From Clavaria fumosa (lineage: Eukaryota; Basidiomycota; Agaricomycetes; Agaricales; Clavariaceae), in the NCBI GenBank assembly GCA_951802425.1, contig OX637801.1, positions 2,046,001-2,110,000 of the forward strand: 64,000 nucleotides of DNA, given 5' to 3'. Position 1 is the first letter of the stretch; the number at the start of each line of letters is the position of its first letter. Positions 21,960 to 31,662 of this stretch are shown piece by piece. The position numbers were made by a program, and so were the translations under genes. The notes beneath the pieces are model-generated. The model had not been told where the DNA came from and searched no databases. It saw only the letters and a list, made by a program, of their open reading frames with translations.

Positions 21960-22520
21960 CCTGACTCACCGCAGAGCCAAGTTGTGTTGAGAAAGCCACT
22001 GAGGGCCGTGTTGCCTAACACACCGCAGCGTCAACAAGAGAAAGGCCACCAAGGGCCGTGTCACTTAACGCACCGCAGCGTCAATGAGAGAAAGCCACTG
22101 AGGGCCGTGTCGCTTAACGCACTGCAGCGTCAACAAGAGAAAGCGACCGAGGGCCGTGTCGCCTAACGCACTGCAGCATCAATGAGAGAAAGCCACCGAG
22201 GGCCATGTCACTTAATGCACTGCAGCGTCAACGAGAGAAAGCCACCAAGGGCCGTGTCGCTTAATGCACTGCAGCATCAACAAGAGAAAGCCACCGAGGG
22301 CTGTGTCACTTAACGCACCGCAGCGTCAACGAGAGAAAGCCACCGAGGGCCGTGTCGCTTAACGCACCGCAGCGTCAACAAGAGAAAGCCACTGAGGGCC
22401 ATGTCACCTAACGCACCGCAGCATCAATGAGAGAAAGGCCACCGAGGGCCATACACCCCGATGCACCGTGGCATCAGGGTGTTGAGTCGAGAGGCCACTG
22501 AGGGCCACACGCCCTGACAC
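21960..22520. repeat. 49-bp minisatellite between divergent genes (about 10 copies)
   Basis: Units read GAGAAAGCCACCGAGGGCCG then TGTCGCTTAACGCACCGCAG CGTCAACAA, with scattered transitions. The array lies in the roughly 1.5-kb intergenic region between the H3-like gene (-) and the plus-strand gene, where a shared promoter would be expected. The ends (21900-21985 and 22440-22540) are more diverged. Confidence 0.85.
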
Positions 22521-22717
22521 ACCGCAGCGTCAAGGCGTTGAGTTGCTAGGGGGGCTGGAGGAGGGAAAAGGCTGTATGCATCCAGCCCTTTCCTTCCTTC
22601 AGCCCCCTTTCGCGTGGACAGGGGAGTGCAAAGATAATGAGGGCGGTCATTGTGGTAGAGGGAAAGGGTGGTGCGAGAAAAAAAAGATGACTCCATGTTT
22701 TTGAACTTCAACATGGG

Positions 22718-22799
22718 TTCCCACACTCACGATCATGTGATCTGACGCGTCAGGTCCCTTCCCACACTCACGATCATGTGACCTGACGCGTCAGGTCCC
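22718..22799. promoter_or_regulatory. Tandem 41-bp repeats with ACGCGT palindromes
   Basis: Two head-to-tail copies start TTCCCACACTCACGATCATG. Each contains TGACGCGTCA; in the second the palindrome is perfect over 18 bp (GACCTGACGCGTCAGGTC, 22780-22797). ACGCGT is the core of the MluI cell-cycle box bound by MBF-type factors in yeasts. The position just upstream of the plus-strand gene fits a promoter element; the function is inferred. Confidence 0.4.
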
Positions 22800-22950
22800 T
22801 TGCTTAGTTTAGAAAGATGGTATATCCCATCTTATCAGAGTTTGACCATGCTGACTTTGCAATCCATAGGCTGTCCAAAACTGGTTCAAAAATACTTGGT
22901 CCAAGGGAAACCCCATCAAACAGCAATCAGATCCTTGAGATGCCAAGGGA

Positions 22951-25421
22951 TTGGACCAAGCAAATGGAGGGGTTGATGAAGGAGAGAATGAGGCTGATGT
23001 AGGGAAGTCTATGTGGGGGAAGAAATGGAACAAAAGGACCGTTATTGGGCAGTTGTACAAAGACAGAGTTCAGCAGGAACAGGAGCGGCTTATTGGGGAG
23101 GGTCTCACCCCCTTTGCAGCATATCAGCCTGCACTTACAAAGGTCTTGGAAGGTCTTAGTGAGGCTGACCGAGAAAATTGTGCTGGACAAGCCAATAAAT
23201 GGAATACTGGCTCATGGCCAAGGGAATTGCAGATCGAGTACGTTCAACTACTATCACAAATATATCTTCATACTAATGTAACACTAGGAAAGCAGAAAAA
23301 GATTTGTTTGGAGCTGTAAATTCCTTTATAAATGACATGCACCGCAAAATGGGCATCCGGCTTGTCATGTTCACGTCGTACCTGAATGAGGAGGATGAAG
23401 CTGTTTGCTCAAAGTGAGAGAGCAATTGCAGCACACCATGTGTCTTTAGTAACTTTGGATTCCCAGGTTCGAAACAAAGGATAATGATCGCCGATTTACA
23501 TCTGAATACAAAGACTGGAAAAAAGGCAATATATGGGAGAATTGGTGTCAGTATGGGGCATCCTTTGCAGCTGGTTAGTGCAACAATTGTGTCCTTTAGA
23601 TCATGCTCTCATTTCTGGCAAAAGAAAATGACGGAGATGATAACAATGAGAAGAAGGCATGGGCAACACTTACATTTGACAACGACTACCCTGTACTACC
23701 TGAACGGCCACAGGGTGCCTCACTGCCTGACCTCAAGCGGTTGATTCGTGAATTTGTGAAGGCTGTTCACAGTATGAACACTTCTCCTGCCATAATTATT
23801 ATTTGACTTACATTATTTTGAAGGGCTTGATTGCTGCACTTCGTCTGTTCCATGGGCCAAATTGGTGGCAAACCCACATGAGTTTATTGAGCGAGGAATA
23901 CCCGCTGCTGGTGTACTCAAGGATCCATCCTATATGACAAAGTTGGATGCTGAAGGTGTATACGATTACTGGTTGGATTGCCAGAATCATGGAGAAATTC
24001 TGCTTCAATTCATAAAGCATGGCTGGCATGCAGACAAGGCTTCGAGGAATCCTCAAATTGGATGGGTGACACCAGATGAGTCTGATGATGATGACGAGAG
24101 TCATAGGGAGGGGAGCGCTGTACCAAACAGAGAGAAAAATAAGGGAAAAGAAAGGCAGATAGGCAAGGAGAGAGAGAAAAATAAGGGGAAAGAAAAGCGT
24201 ATAGGCGAGGGGATGGATTCATCAAGCTCGCCCGCTCCTGCTGAAGTCTCTCCCACTCCTGCTGAAGGCTCTCCTGCTCCTGCTGAAGGCTCTCCCGCTC
24301 CTGCTGAAGGCTCTCCTGCTCCGGCTGAAGGCTCGCCTGCTGCTGCTGAAGACCGACTTGCATATTTGTTGAAGCTCTCCACATATGAAGGATATACTCA
24401 TGCTCTCAAACTCTTGGACTATGTGGTATGTCCCCCATTTTGTTCACGAATCAAGCCCTTATCCACACTCTCATAGCCACGCATTTCCCTGGATTATATA
24501 ATCACTGCTTCCTGGTGCCATTGGACATTCGACAAGCCAGTGCTCCCCAAGACATTTTATGCCAAGAGTGAACACCCTGACAACCTGTATCACTTTGCTA
24601 GTTCCTTGAAAGGCCTCTTTGAGTCTGAAAATCCACCAAAGTCCCATGCTCATGTGGAGGAACTTCTGCTTGGACTGGGTTTAGCACTGAGAGATGTGCA
24701 CTTCATACTCTTTACAGAACCTGAAGACCTCTCTGGAAAGCTTCCATCATACTCGCAGGACATTGACATTGCTGCATGGGATGTCTTGACTGCAACAGCA
24801 GATTGTCTGGCTGCAGTAATTGAGAGGTGAGCCTGTTGCATCAATTTCTTCCACCATGCTCATGTCTCAATTATTTTAAGGCATTATCGAAAGTCCAAGC
24901 CAGCTAAGCCAGCATCTGCTAAGACTTACATGACCAGTCTCCTGCCAAATATGATGCAGAGGTTATCAAATGAGGTTGGTTTGGGATTTGAGGATTCAGA
25001 GAAGCTGGGAGCAGACTGGAGAGCCTTATGTGAGACTTGGATTGAAGCTGAATCTGCCTTGGCGACAGCTGGAGGACCACCATTGGCACTGGAGAACCGT
25101 GGAGTCCCTGTTCCTCCTTCCCTCATCAGGTGGAGCCATACTCGGTTAGCAAGAAATTACAAGGATATCGACTATCCCTCAATTGGCCTAGAGGTCGCTG
25201 AATGGTGGGGGAGGATCCGGCCTGAAGGTGATGAGCAAGATGCTGACATCCTGGTCAAAAAGGAATGGTGTGGGGGTGGTTTGACAGGAATTGTTCTCCT
25301 TGTCATGGGGATGAAGGTATGGGGATTGAGTCTGGAAGAGGAAGAACGGGCTGCTTGGAGCCAAATGGTGAGAGAAGTGGCTGATATATTCAAGCTCATT
25401 CCATTGGCCCAAGTTCTGTAA
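22951..25421 (+). CDS. Uncharacterised agaricomycete protein of the KDZ composite, multi-exon
   Basis: Exon blocks in order: KKWNKRTVIGQLYKDRVQQE (22980-23239); NSFINDMHRKMGIRLVMFTS (about 23291-23416); SEYKDWKKGNIWENWCQYGA (23470-23573); PVLPERPQGASLPDLKRLIR (23600-23770); VPWAKLVANPHEFIERGIPA and DAEGVYDYWLDCQNHGE (23822-24426); ASWCHWTFDKPVLPKTFYAK (about 24480-24830); and the end block YPSIGLEVAEWWGRIRPEG...GGGLTGIVLLVMGMKVWGL (24880-25421). A low-complexity hinge of ten-residue PAEGSPAPAEGSPAP type and a basic EKNKGKER segment sit mid-protein. Introns are short GT-AG. The start codon is not resolved: a TGA at 22936 precedes the first block, so a further 5' exon is needed. I recognise the architecture from many fungal hypothetical proteins but know no function. 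Confidence 0.6.
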
Positions 25422-25559
25422 GTGAAATATTCCCTGAGTGAGCAAGAACTCACATTGATTTAGAAGGAGACAAATGTGGGAGAGAAAAAGGAAGGAGACA
25501 GGAGTGGTAAAGATAGGACCTCCAGCAGGGAAGCATAGGAAAGTCCAAAAGCAATAGGG

Positions 25560-27060
25560 AGGATATTCAATGTCTGGTATGACAACAGTAATAAATATCC
25601 GAATATTCCATGCCAATGTCTATTGGGCATAGAATATTCTTGCCCATTGCTGTAATAAATATCTGAATATTCTATGCCAATGTCTATTGGGCATAGAATA
25701 TTCTATACCATGTCTGTCGGACCAATGGCTATTGTGCAAAGAATATTCTTGCCCACCGCCAGACCCATGGTTATTAGGCAGAGAATATTCTATACTATGT
25801 CCACTGGACCGGTGGCTATTGGGCAAAGAATATTCCCACCCACCGCCGGACCAATGGCTATTAAGCAGAGAATATTCTATACCATGTCCGTCAGACCAAT
25901 GGTTATTGGGCAAAGAATATTCTTGCCAACCACCGGACCCATGGTTATTAGGCAGAGAATATTCTATACTATGTCCACTGGACCGATGGCTATTGGGCAA
26001 GGAATATTCTTGCCCACTGCCGGACCCATGATTATTAGGCAGAGAATATTCTATATTATGTCCGCCGGACCAGTGGCTATCGGGCAAGGAATATTCTTGC
26101 CCACCGCTGGACCAGTGGCTATCAGGCAAGGAATATTCTTGCCCACCGCCGGACCAGTGGCTATCAGGCAAGGAATATTCTTGCCCACTGCCGGACCCAT
26201 GGTTATTGGGCAGAGAATATTCTATACTATGTCCGCCGGACTGATGGCTATCGGGCAAAGAATATTCCCACCCACCGCCGGACCAATGGCTATCAAGCAG
26301 AGAATATTCTATACCATGTCCGTCGGACCAATGGTTATTGGGCAAAGAATATTCTTGCCAACCGCCAGACCCATGGTTATTAGGCAGAGAATATTCTATA
26401 CTATGTCCGCCGGACCGATGGTTATTAGGCAGAGAATATTCTATACTATGTCTGCCGGACCGATGGCTATCGGGCAAAGAATATTCCCACCCACCACTGG
26501 ACCAATGGCTATTGAGCAGAGAATATTCTATACCATGTCTGTCGGACCAGTGGTTATTAGGCAAAGAATATTCTTGCCAACCGCCAGACCCATGATTATT
26601 AGGCAGAGAATATTCTATACTATGTCCGCCGGACTGATGGCTATTGGGCAAGGAATATTCTATACTATGTCCGCCGGACCAATGGCTATTGGGCAAGGAA
26701 TATTCTTGCCCACTGCTGGACCCATGGTTATTAGGCAGAGAATATTCTATACTATGTCCACCGGACCAATGGCTATCAGGCAAAGAATATTCCCACCCAC
26801 CACCGGACCAATGGCTATTGAGCAGAGAATATTCTATACCATGTCCATCGGACCAATGGTTATTAGGCAAAGAATATTCTTGCCAACCGCCAGACCCATG
26901 GTTATTAGGCAGAGAATATTCTATACCATGTCCACCAGACCAATGGCTGTTGGGTAAAGGATACTCTCTGCCAGACCCATTACATATGTTCAAATTGGAT
27001 ACTTCTGCCGGACTCTGCTGGCGCAAGTGAACTGGAGGATATTCACCATCCGGTATCCCA
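25560..27060 (-). repeat. Minisatellite array 2 (alternating 45- and 42-bp units, 87-bp period)
   Basis: Units such as AGAATATTCTATACTATGTC then CGCCGGACCAATGGCTATTG GGCAA alternate with AGAATATTCTTGCCAACCGC variants. On the minus strand the unit shares AGCCATTGGTCCGGCGGAC...AGAATATTC with array 1, so the arrays are inverted relatives. The period is a multiple of 3, so both strands stay open: 585 aa on the minus strand (25620-27377, EYSLPNNHGSGG repeats) and 427 aa on the plus strand. I do not call these genes. Confidence 0.9.
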
Positions 27061-27086
27061 TGTCTATTGGGGGATTTTGACTGAAT
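27036..27086 (-). repeat. Right terminal inverted repeat of the KDZ composite
   Basis: The reverse complement reads TTCAGTCAAAATCCCCCAAT, then to ACCGGATGGTGAATATCCT. It pairs with 12837-12886. Confidence 0.55.
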
Positions 27087-27350
27087 GGGTTGGGCAGCGG
27101 GTGTAACAGTGGTGGCAGCAAACACGACAGTGGCGGCAGTGAGCACGACAGCGGCGGCAGCGAGCACAATGGCGGTGGCAGTGACGGCGGCAGCGAGCAC
27201 AATGGCGGTGGCAGTGACGGCGGCAGCAAGCACAATGGCAGCGGCAGTGATGGCAGCAGCGAGCGCAACAGCAGTGGCAGCAGCACGACGGCGGTAGCAG
27301 CAGGCGTGACGGTGGTGGCAGCGAGCATGACAGCGGCAGCAGCGAGCGCA
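27087..27350. repeat. CAG/CGG triplet tract right of the KDZ composite
   Basis: GGCAGCGAGCACAATGGCGG-type repeats with a period of about 30 bp. It has the same sense as the tract at 12760-12836 and probably represents the other half of one target tract. Long Ala/Gly/Ser frames here are artefacts. Confidence 0.7.
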
Positions 27351-27397
27351 ACAGTGATATGTGATTTGAGCACACAATACTCGAGTAAATGCAGGAG

Positions 27398-28287
27398 TAG
27401 TGATGTGCTTGGCCCGGCTTCAGGCCAAGGGCCAAGCCGGGCCAGGCCAAAATAGGCCAAGCCAAGCCAGGCCAAAAGTGTTGGCCTGACATTGGCTTTG
27501 GCCCGGCCTGGCAATTCTCCAGGCCAGAGCCAGGCCCTCAGGCCGCGGCTTTCACTGTCACACCATCACACCAGTGTGACAAGCAACACTCTCTTCTTCC
27601 CTGATCCATGCTGGGATGCCAACATCTATGCCGGCAATGACGAGGGTGAGAGGCTCTCACCCGTGTTCAGGTCGCCCATTTGGGAGTACCCAAGCAGGGG
27701 CACCGCCCCCGCACACACGGTGCAGCACTACAGACCTCCACCCATGTGACAGCCAGTGCCACCAAGTCTCGAGTTCTCCAACATCGCGGCGCTCATGGAC
27801 GCGCCCCCCGCAGCAGCGGACGCCATCGCAGGCGTGGCACCGAAATCGCATCACCCCGCCCACCTCTCCGTCCTCCTCTCCGTGGCTTACTCCGAGGCTT
27901 CGAGCCCTGTCCTCGCAAGCATAACGGCCCTGGGCGACTCCCTCCCCTATGCCACTGCGCCCAAGTCGGCCCCGCCTCTGATTGCGAAGCGTGTGCCCTT
28001 GCAGCTAGCATCGCCCACGCTCTCGGCAGCGCACTGCGGCAGGTGGCCCGATGATGATGTTGATGTCGATGCTGGCCTTGATGTTGAAGTTAGGTCCCTC
28101 GACTCCCTCGACTCTCTTGATTCCCTCAAGTAGTTTGTTCCTCCAGGCCACGGCTCAGGCCAGGGCCAGGCCAAGGCCAAGCCCTGGATCAGGCTCTGGC
28201 CCGGCCTGGGATTGTTACAGGCCATGAGCCCCCAAAAGCCAGGCCAAAGCCGGGGCTTTCAGGCCAAGCCGGGCCGGCACATCACTA
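27398..28287. mobile_element. hAT-type non-autonomous element, 890 bp
   Basis: The ends are TAGTGATGTGC (27398-27408) and GCACATCACTA (28277-28287), a perfect 11-bp inverted repeat of hAT style. They are flanked by the 8-bp duplication TGCAGGAG (27390-27397 and 28288-28295). Inside each end are GGCC-rich subterminal repeats (AGGCCAAGCCGGGCC). No transposase is encoded, so it needs a hAT enzyme from elsewhere. Confidence 0.85.
27570..28133 (+). pseudogene. Coding-like fragment inside the hAT element (possible captured exon)
   Basis: One frame reads DPCWDANIYAGNDEGERLSP, then HTVQHYRPPPM, a TGA at 27747, and continues in the same frame as FSNIAALMDAPPAAADAIAG through SLDSLDSLDSLK to a stop at 28133. 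It is GC-rich and protein-like, unlike its AT-richer surroundings, and lies between the GGCC-rich ends. The family is not recognised. Capture of a host gene piece by the transposon is an inference. Confidence 0.4.
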
Positions 28288-28450
28288 TGCAGGAGTTCAA
28301 TTGGGTCTCCAAGTGTAACATCAAAGATTATACAAGGAACACGAAAACTACGAACACAAATATGGCTAGTTTCAGTGAAAGGTTGCACTTGTCCGCCACA
28401 TCCGCTCCCCCCTGTTCAATTAGCCTTGACGATATTATCATGATGAGCAG

Positions 28451-29120
28451 TTAGCTTACCCCTGGTGCTGGCATTTCCATCAAAACCGCCCTCACAATCT
28501 CAATAGTCTCCTCACGAGAAATGGCCCTTGCAACTACTGGTATGTCCACGGATTTATCCTGTACCAGGTTGATAGGAATTGAATGAAGGACTTGATTGAT
28601 GTAACGTACTGATTTTGGCTCTCCATGCGCGAACACCAGCTGATAATGGCTGCTTCCTGGCTGTGTCGATGATGGAAACTGTGGTAAACCTGCCTTGACC
28701 AAGCCTGAGCAAACGGGTTTCTTGACATTTGAAAACAGATAGCGTTGCTCCAGTTCCTGCAGATGGCGGAGTGCAATGTTGTGTGTAAAGTATTGGATCA
28801 TCGACTGCATATGCTCTTGTGTGGCTGGATCGGTCATTTCACGGGGCGAGATATAGCAATCGACTTTGTGAAAAGTGGCATCGACTGGAAGGAGCCCTGG
28901 AACCCGAACAAGGAAGGAAAAACCACCATCGAGGCGGTCAAGGCAAGTAAGCTGGTATAGGGAGCCTCAGAGGTCAATTCGGGCTTCAGCCATGAAAATT
29001 TTGAAACGAACCGCATCGAGAGCATCCTTGAAAGAGTCATCTGCGAAGGCCAAGCAAGAATAATTCAGTTTTGACTTTCTTGTAGCAATTTGTGCGTCCT
29101 CTGTGGCCATCTCGCGAAGA
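28451..29120 (-). pseudogene. Unidentified protein fragment
   Basis: The minus strand reads MATEDAQIATRKSKL (about 29110), FADDSFKDALDAVRFKIFMA, a TGA near 28978, then LYQLTCLDRLDGGFSFLVRV and MTDPATQEHMQSMIQYFTHN to a stop at 28451. The frame stays the same across the TGA, so this looks like one decayed coding region with a C-to-T stop, or one with an unrecognised intron. I do not recognise the family. It abuts the left end of the next composite element and may be the sequence that element inserted next to. Confidence 0.4.
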
Positions 29121-29209
29121 AAGGCGAGATGATTTGGATGGAGCTTATTTGAGTTCCTTCCAGAGAGATGTTTGCCATCGCACCAGGTCTCGCATCAGCA
29201 AAAGGGGGC

Positions 29210-29660
29210 CCCCTAGATCTACCCAAACCTACTCAGCTCAACTGGCCCCAAGCCCTATCTATACATATCTATATGTCCTAGTTAGTTGCTCAATACCTGA
29301 ACAGATAAGGATCTGGTCCAAGGGAGATAAAGGCTATCTCCTGTGGTCAAGGGCTCCTAGGTAGGGTAGCTTGAAATAGAGCATCTAAATAGCCAGCCCA
29401 GACCAAGAACTTCTAGCTAGGTCCATTGATCTATTATGTATATCCAGGGCTATAGACCTAGCATGTCTACCCAGGGCTATAGACCTAGCATGTCTACCCA
29501 GGTCCATAGATCTAGCATGTCTAGCCAGGTCCACAAATCTAGCATGTCTAGCCAGGTCCATAAATCTAGCATGTCTGTATAGGTGGTCCAGACCTGGCTA
29601 GACTAGTATATCTGATGTTCTAGCCTAAGGCTTGAGATCTAGCTAGGTTGGATTGTTATA
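29210..29660. repeat. CTAGATCT-rich subterminal repeats with a 27-bp tandem array
   Basis: From about 29441 to 29580, 27-bp units of the type CCCAGGGCTATAGACCTAGC ATGTCTA repeat five times. The rest of the stretch is rich in TAGATCTAGC. The opposite end at 41400-41784 has the same flavour. Such subterminal motifs are typical transposase-binding regions in CACTA-like elements; this is inferred here. Confidence 0.6.
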
Positions 29661-31386
29661 TCTTAGCTATTGAGATCTAGCTTAGCTGCCAAGTGCGAGA
29701 TGCCCAAGCAATTCCATTAAGACTACTATTTTCTATACAGGCATCTGAGTCATCTATACACATAGGGTACAATAATACAGGCAGGGAGCACAGAATGAAG
29801 AGGAATTGAGAACACAGTCTTGAGTGGTCCAAGGCGATTAGAGAACAAGGCAGCAGGCCAGCTAAGTCCATGGTTAGAGAAGAGGCAGGCAGCAGCAAGA
29901 GTGTCGGCCAGAGAATCACGGTTAGACAAGTGGAAGACGAGGGAAAGAACCTATAATATGCATTAACAAAGACAGAGAGATACTCTGTAATGCGAACTTA
30001 CATGTGGAAATGACTTGGCAATGGCAGAGCGTAATCCTACAATAAATGTTAGTAATGGAACAAAGACAAAGATTCAGAGATGGGGCTCACATAAATGAGC
30101 GGCATATCATGGGGCACCTTCCATGGCGGCATCTGCTTCACGCCTGGCTCGTGCTTTTCTACGTGCTTCTCGTTGGGCTTTCATCTTCGCATGGCTTGAT
30201 GATGTATCGAGTTCGGGTTCAGGTGCATGCTTTTCAGTCGCAGTAGGGGCTTTGATGCAATATACTTCTCTAGAATAAAGTAAGTACAGTCTTCAAATAT
30301 AAAAATATGTGTACTTGTTCCAAAATTCCAACGTATTCTTAACCCAATCATCATCCAGGTCGTCGAAGAGCTCCATGATGGCATTGAAGAAGTCTTCATA
30401 GTTGAATGCACCATCTTCAACTGACCATTTACTTGCTGATGACAATGCAAACCGTGCCTCAGGATAGAAGGGTTAGCTTGCATCACAGTAGCTGTAGAGC
30501 TGGCACATACTTGCACGGCTGTGTACGCTATACTTGCTGGTGTTACTGTTTTCAATCGCCCTTTTGAATTCGGCGGTCGTCCTTGTCCTGGTGTGAGCCC
30601 GTTTCCGAGATGTAAACGCTGCCATGACTACACAAATAATGAGTTTGAACATAAGCCAAGTGGACAACGTACTCGGATAAGTACAAATCCTCTCATTAGT
30701 CCTATCTCTGGATCGTAGTCGCTCGGATAGTCCTCGTCAAACACATGGGCCGTGTCATCATAACAAAATGATGGGTACTCGGTAGCAACCACAGGAATCT
30801 CCGATGTTCCATTGCGGATAGATGCCATGATTCTAGTTATTATAAATTAGTAATGTAGTCTGAATAAAGACAGTCGTACCTTTCCGGATCTGTCCTAAAC
30901 TTGGGCAGTAGTCGGTGAGGGCAGAGAGCCCGCCCCGTGTCGATGTGGTGGAAGCCCTGTTCTTCTTTATGCATCGGTATTGGTCGTGTGATGGTAGGCT
31001 TTGATGGATCTGGCGAGAGGTACTCGATTATCTTGTTTTTCACGGCTGTAGAGTCGTCACTTCGTGAACTTGTGAACTTGCTATTCATCTGAAAAGACTG
31101 TGAGCACATGAAAGTTTAATATGATGATTATACTACCGCTCGTATAAAGTTCCCCATGTCATCGATGTCAGTACTGAGTTGCTCGATTACGTTCCGGAAG
31201 TTTGGGACAAGCTTCATTAGTTGCTCATACTGAGCGATGATCTTGTCTCGCTGCTCCGTAGCTGTGTCGCTTCGAGTTGGGACTAATTAGAAAAGGGCTA
31301 TGGCATTATAGAAGGCCGCAAACTCACCTGTATTCATCGTCTACCTCCCAGACCTCGTAATGCATGAGTCCAAAGTTGATCGTCTT

Positions 31387-31655
31387 TATAGAGAATTCTC
31401 CCTACGACCGTCCTTAGAGACTAAAAAGTGAAGTGTATCTCAGTATTATTCAATACTGGAGGGTTAGACAATCCAGGTACCTAAAAAGTGAAGTGTCTAG
31501 TAGTCGCATGTAATAAGCGACATAAAAGAGAGTATGAAAAAGGAGCTAACACTCACATCTCAGTATTATTCAATACTGAGAAGTGTAGTGGCGTGACGCG
31601 CTACGGTAAAAGTCTAAATGAAACTCCGACCTATTCTTGTACCGAATATGCAACA
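31387..31655 (-). repeat. copia-2 3' LTR
   Basis: It keeps the CpGs at 31505, 31593 and 31600 that are lost in the 5' LTR. The internal phrase CTCAGTATTATTCAATACTG occurs twice. Confidence 0.9.
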
Positions 31656-31662
31656 CTCCCCC

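Larger units (their letters stand above)
12837..27086. mobile_element. Proposed 14-kb composite KDZ-type transposon with satellite-bearing inverted ends
   Basis: The outer 50 bp of each end match in inverted orientation. Both start TTCAGTCA and, exactly 31 bp in, carry ACCGGAkGGTGAATATCCT (12868-12886; reverse complement of 27036-27054); overall identity is about 70 percent. Next inside are related minisatellites in opposite orientation (13110-15690 and 25560-27060). The interior holds a KDZ transposase gene (-), an H3-tail/PHD-like gene (-) and an uncharacterised gene (+). Both flanks are CAG/CGG triplets of the same sense, so a target duplication cannot be separated from the repeat. That this is one mobile unit is an inference from symmetry. 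Confidence 0.6.

Noticed and set aside
25620..27377. 585-aa ORF as a repetitive secreted or structural protein
   Set aside because: The complementary strand is equally open, there is no signal peptide, and the frame runs from a triplet tract into a minisatellite.
27411..28286. GGCC-rich stretches as a CpG-island promoter
   Set aside because: They lie symmetrically inside exact hAT-type termini and are better explained as subterminal transposon repeats.
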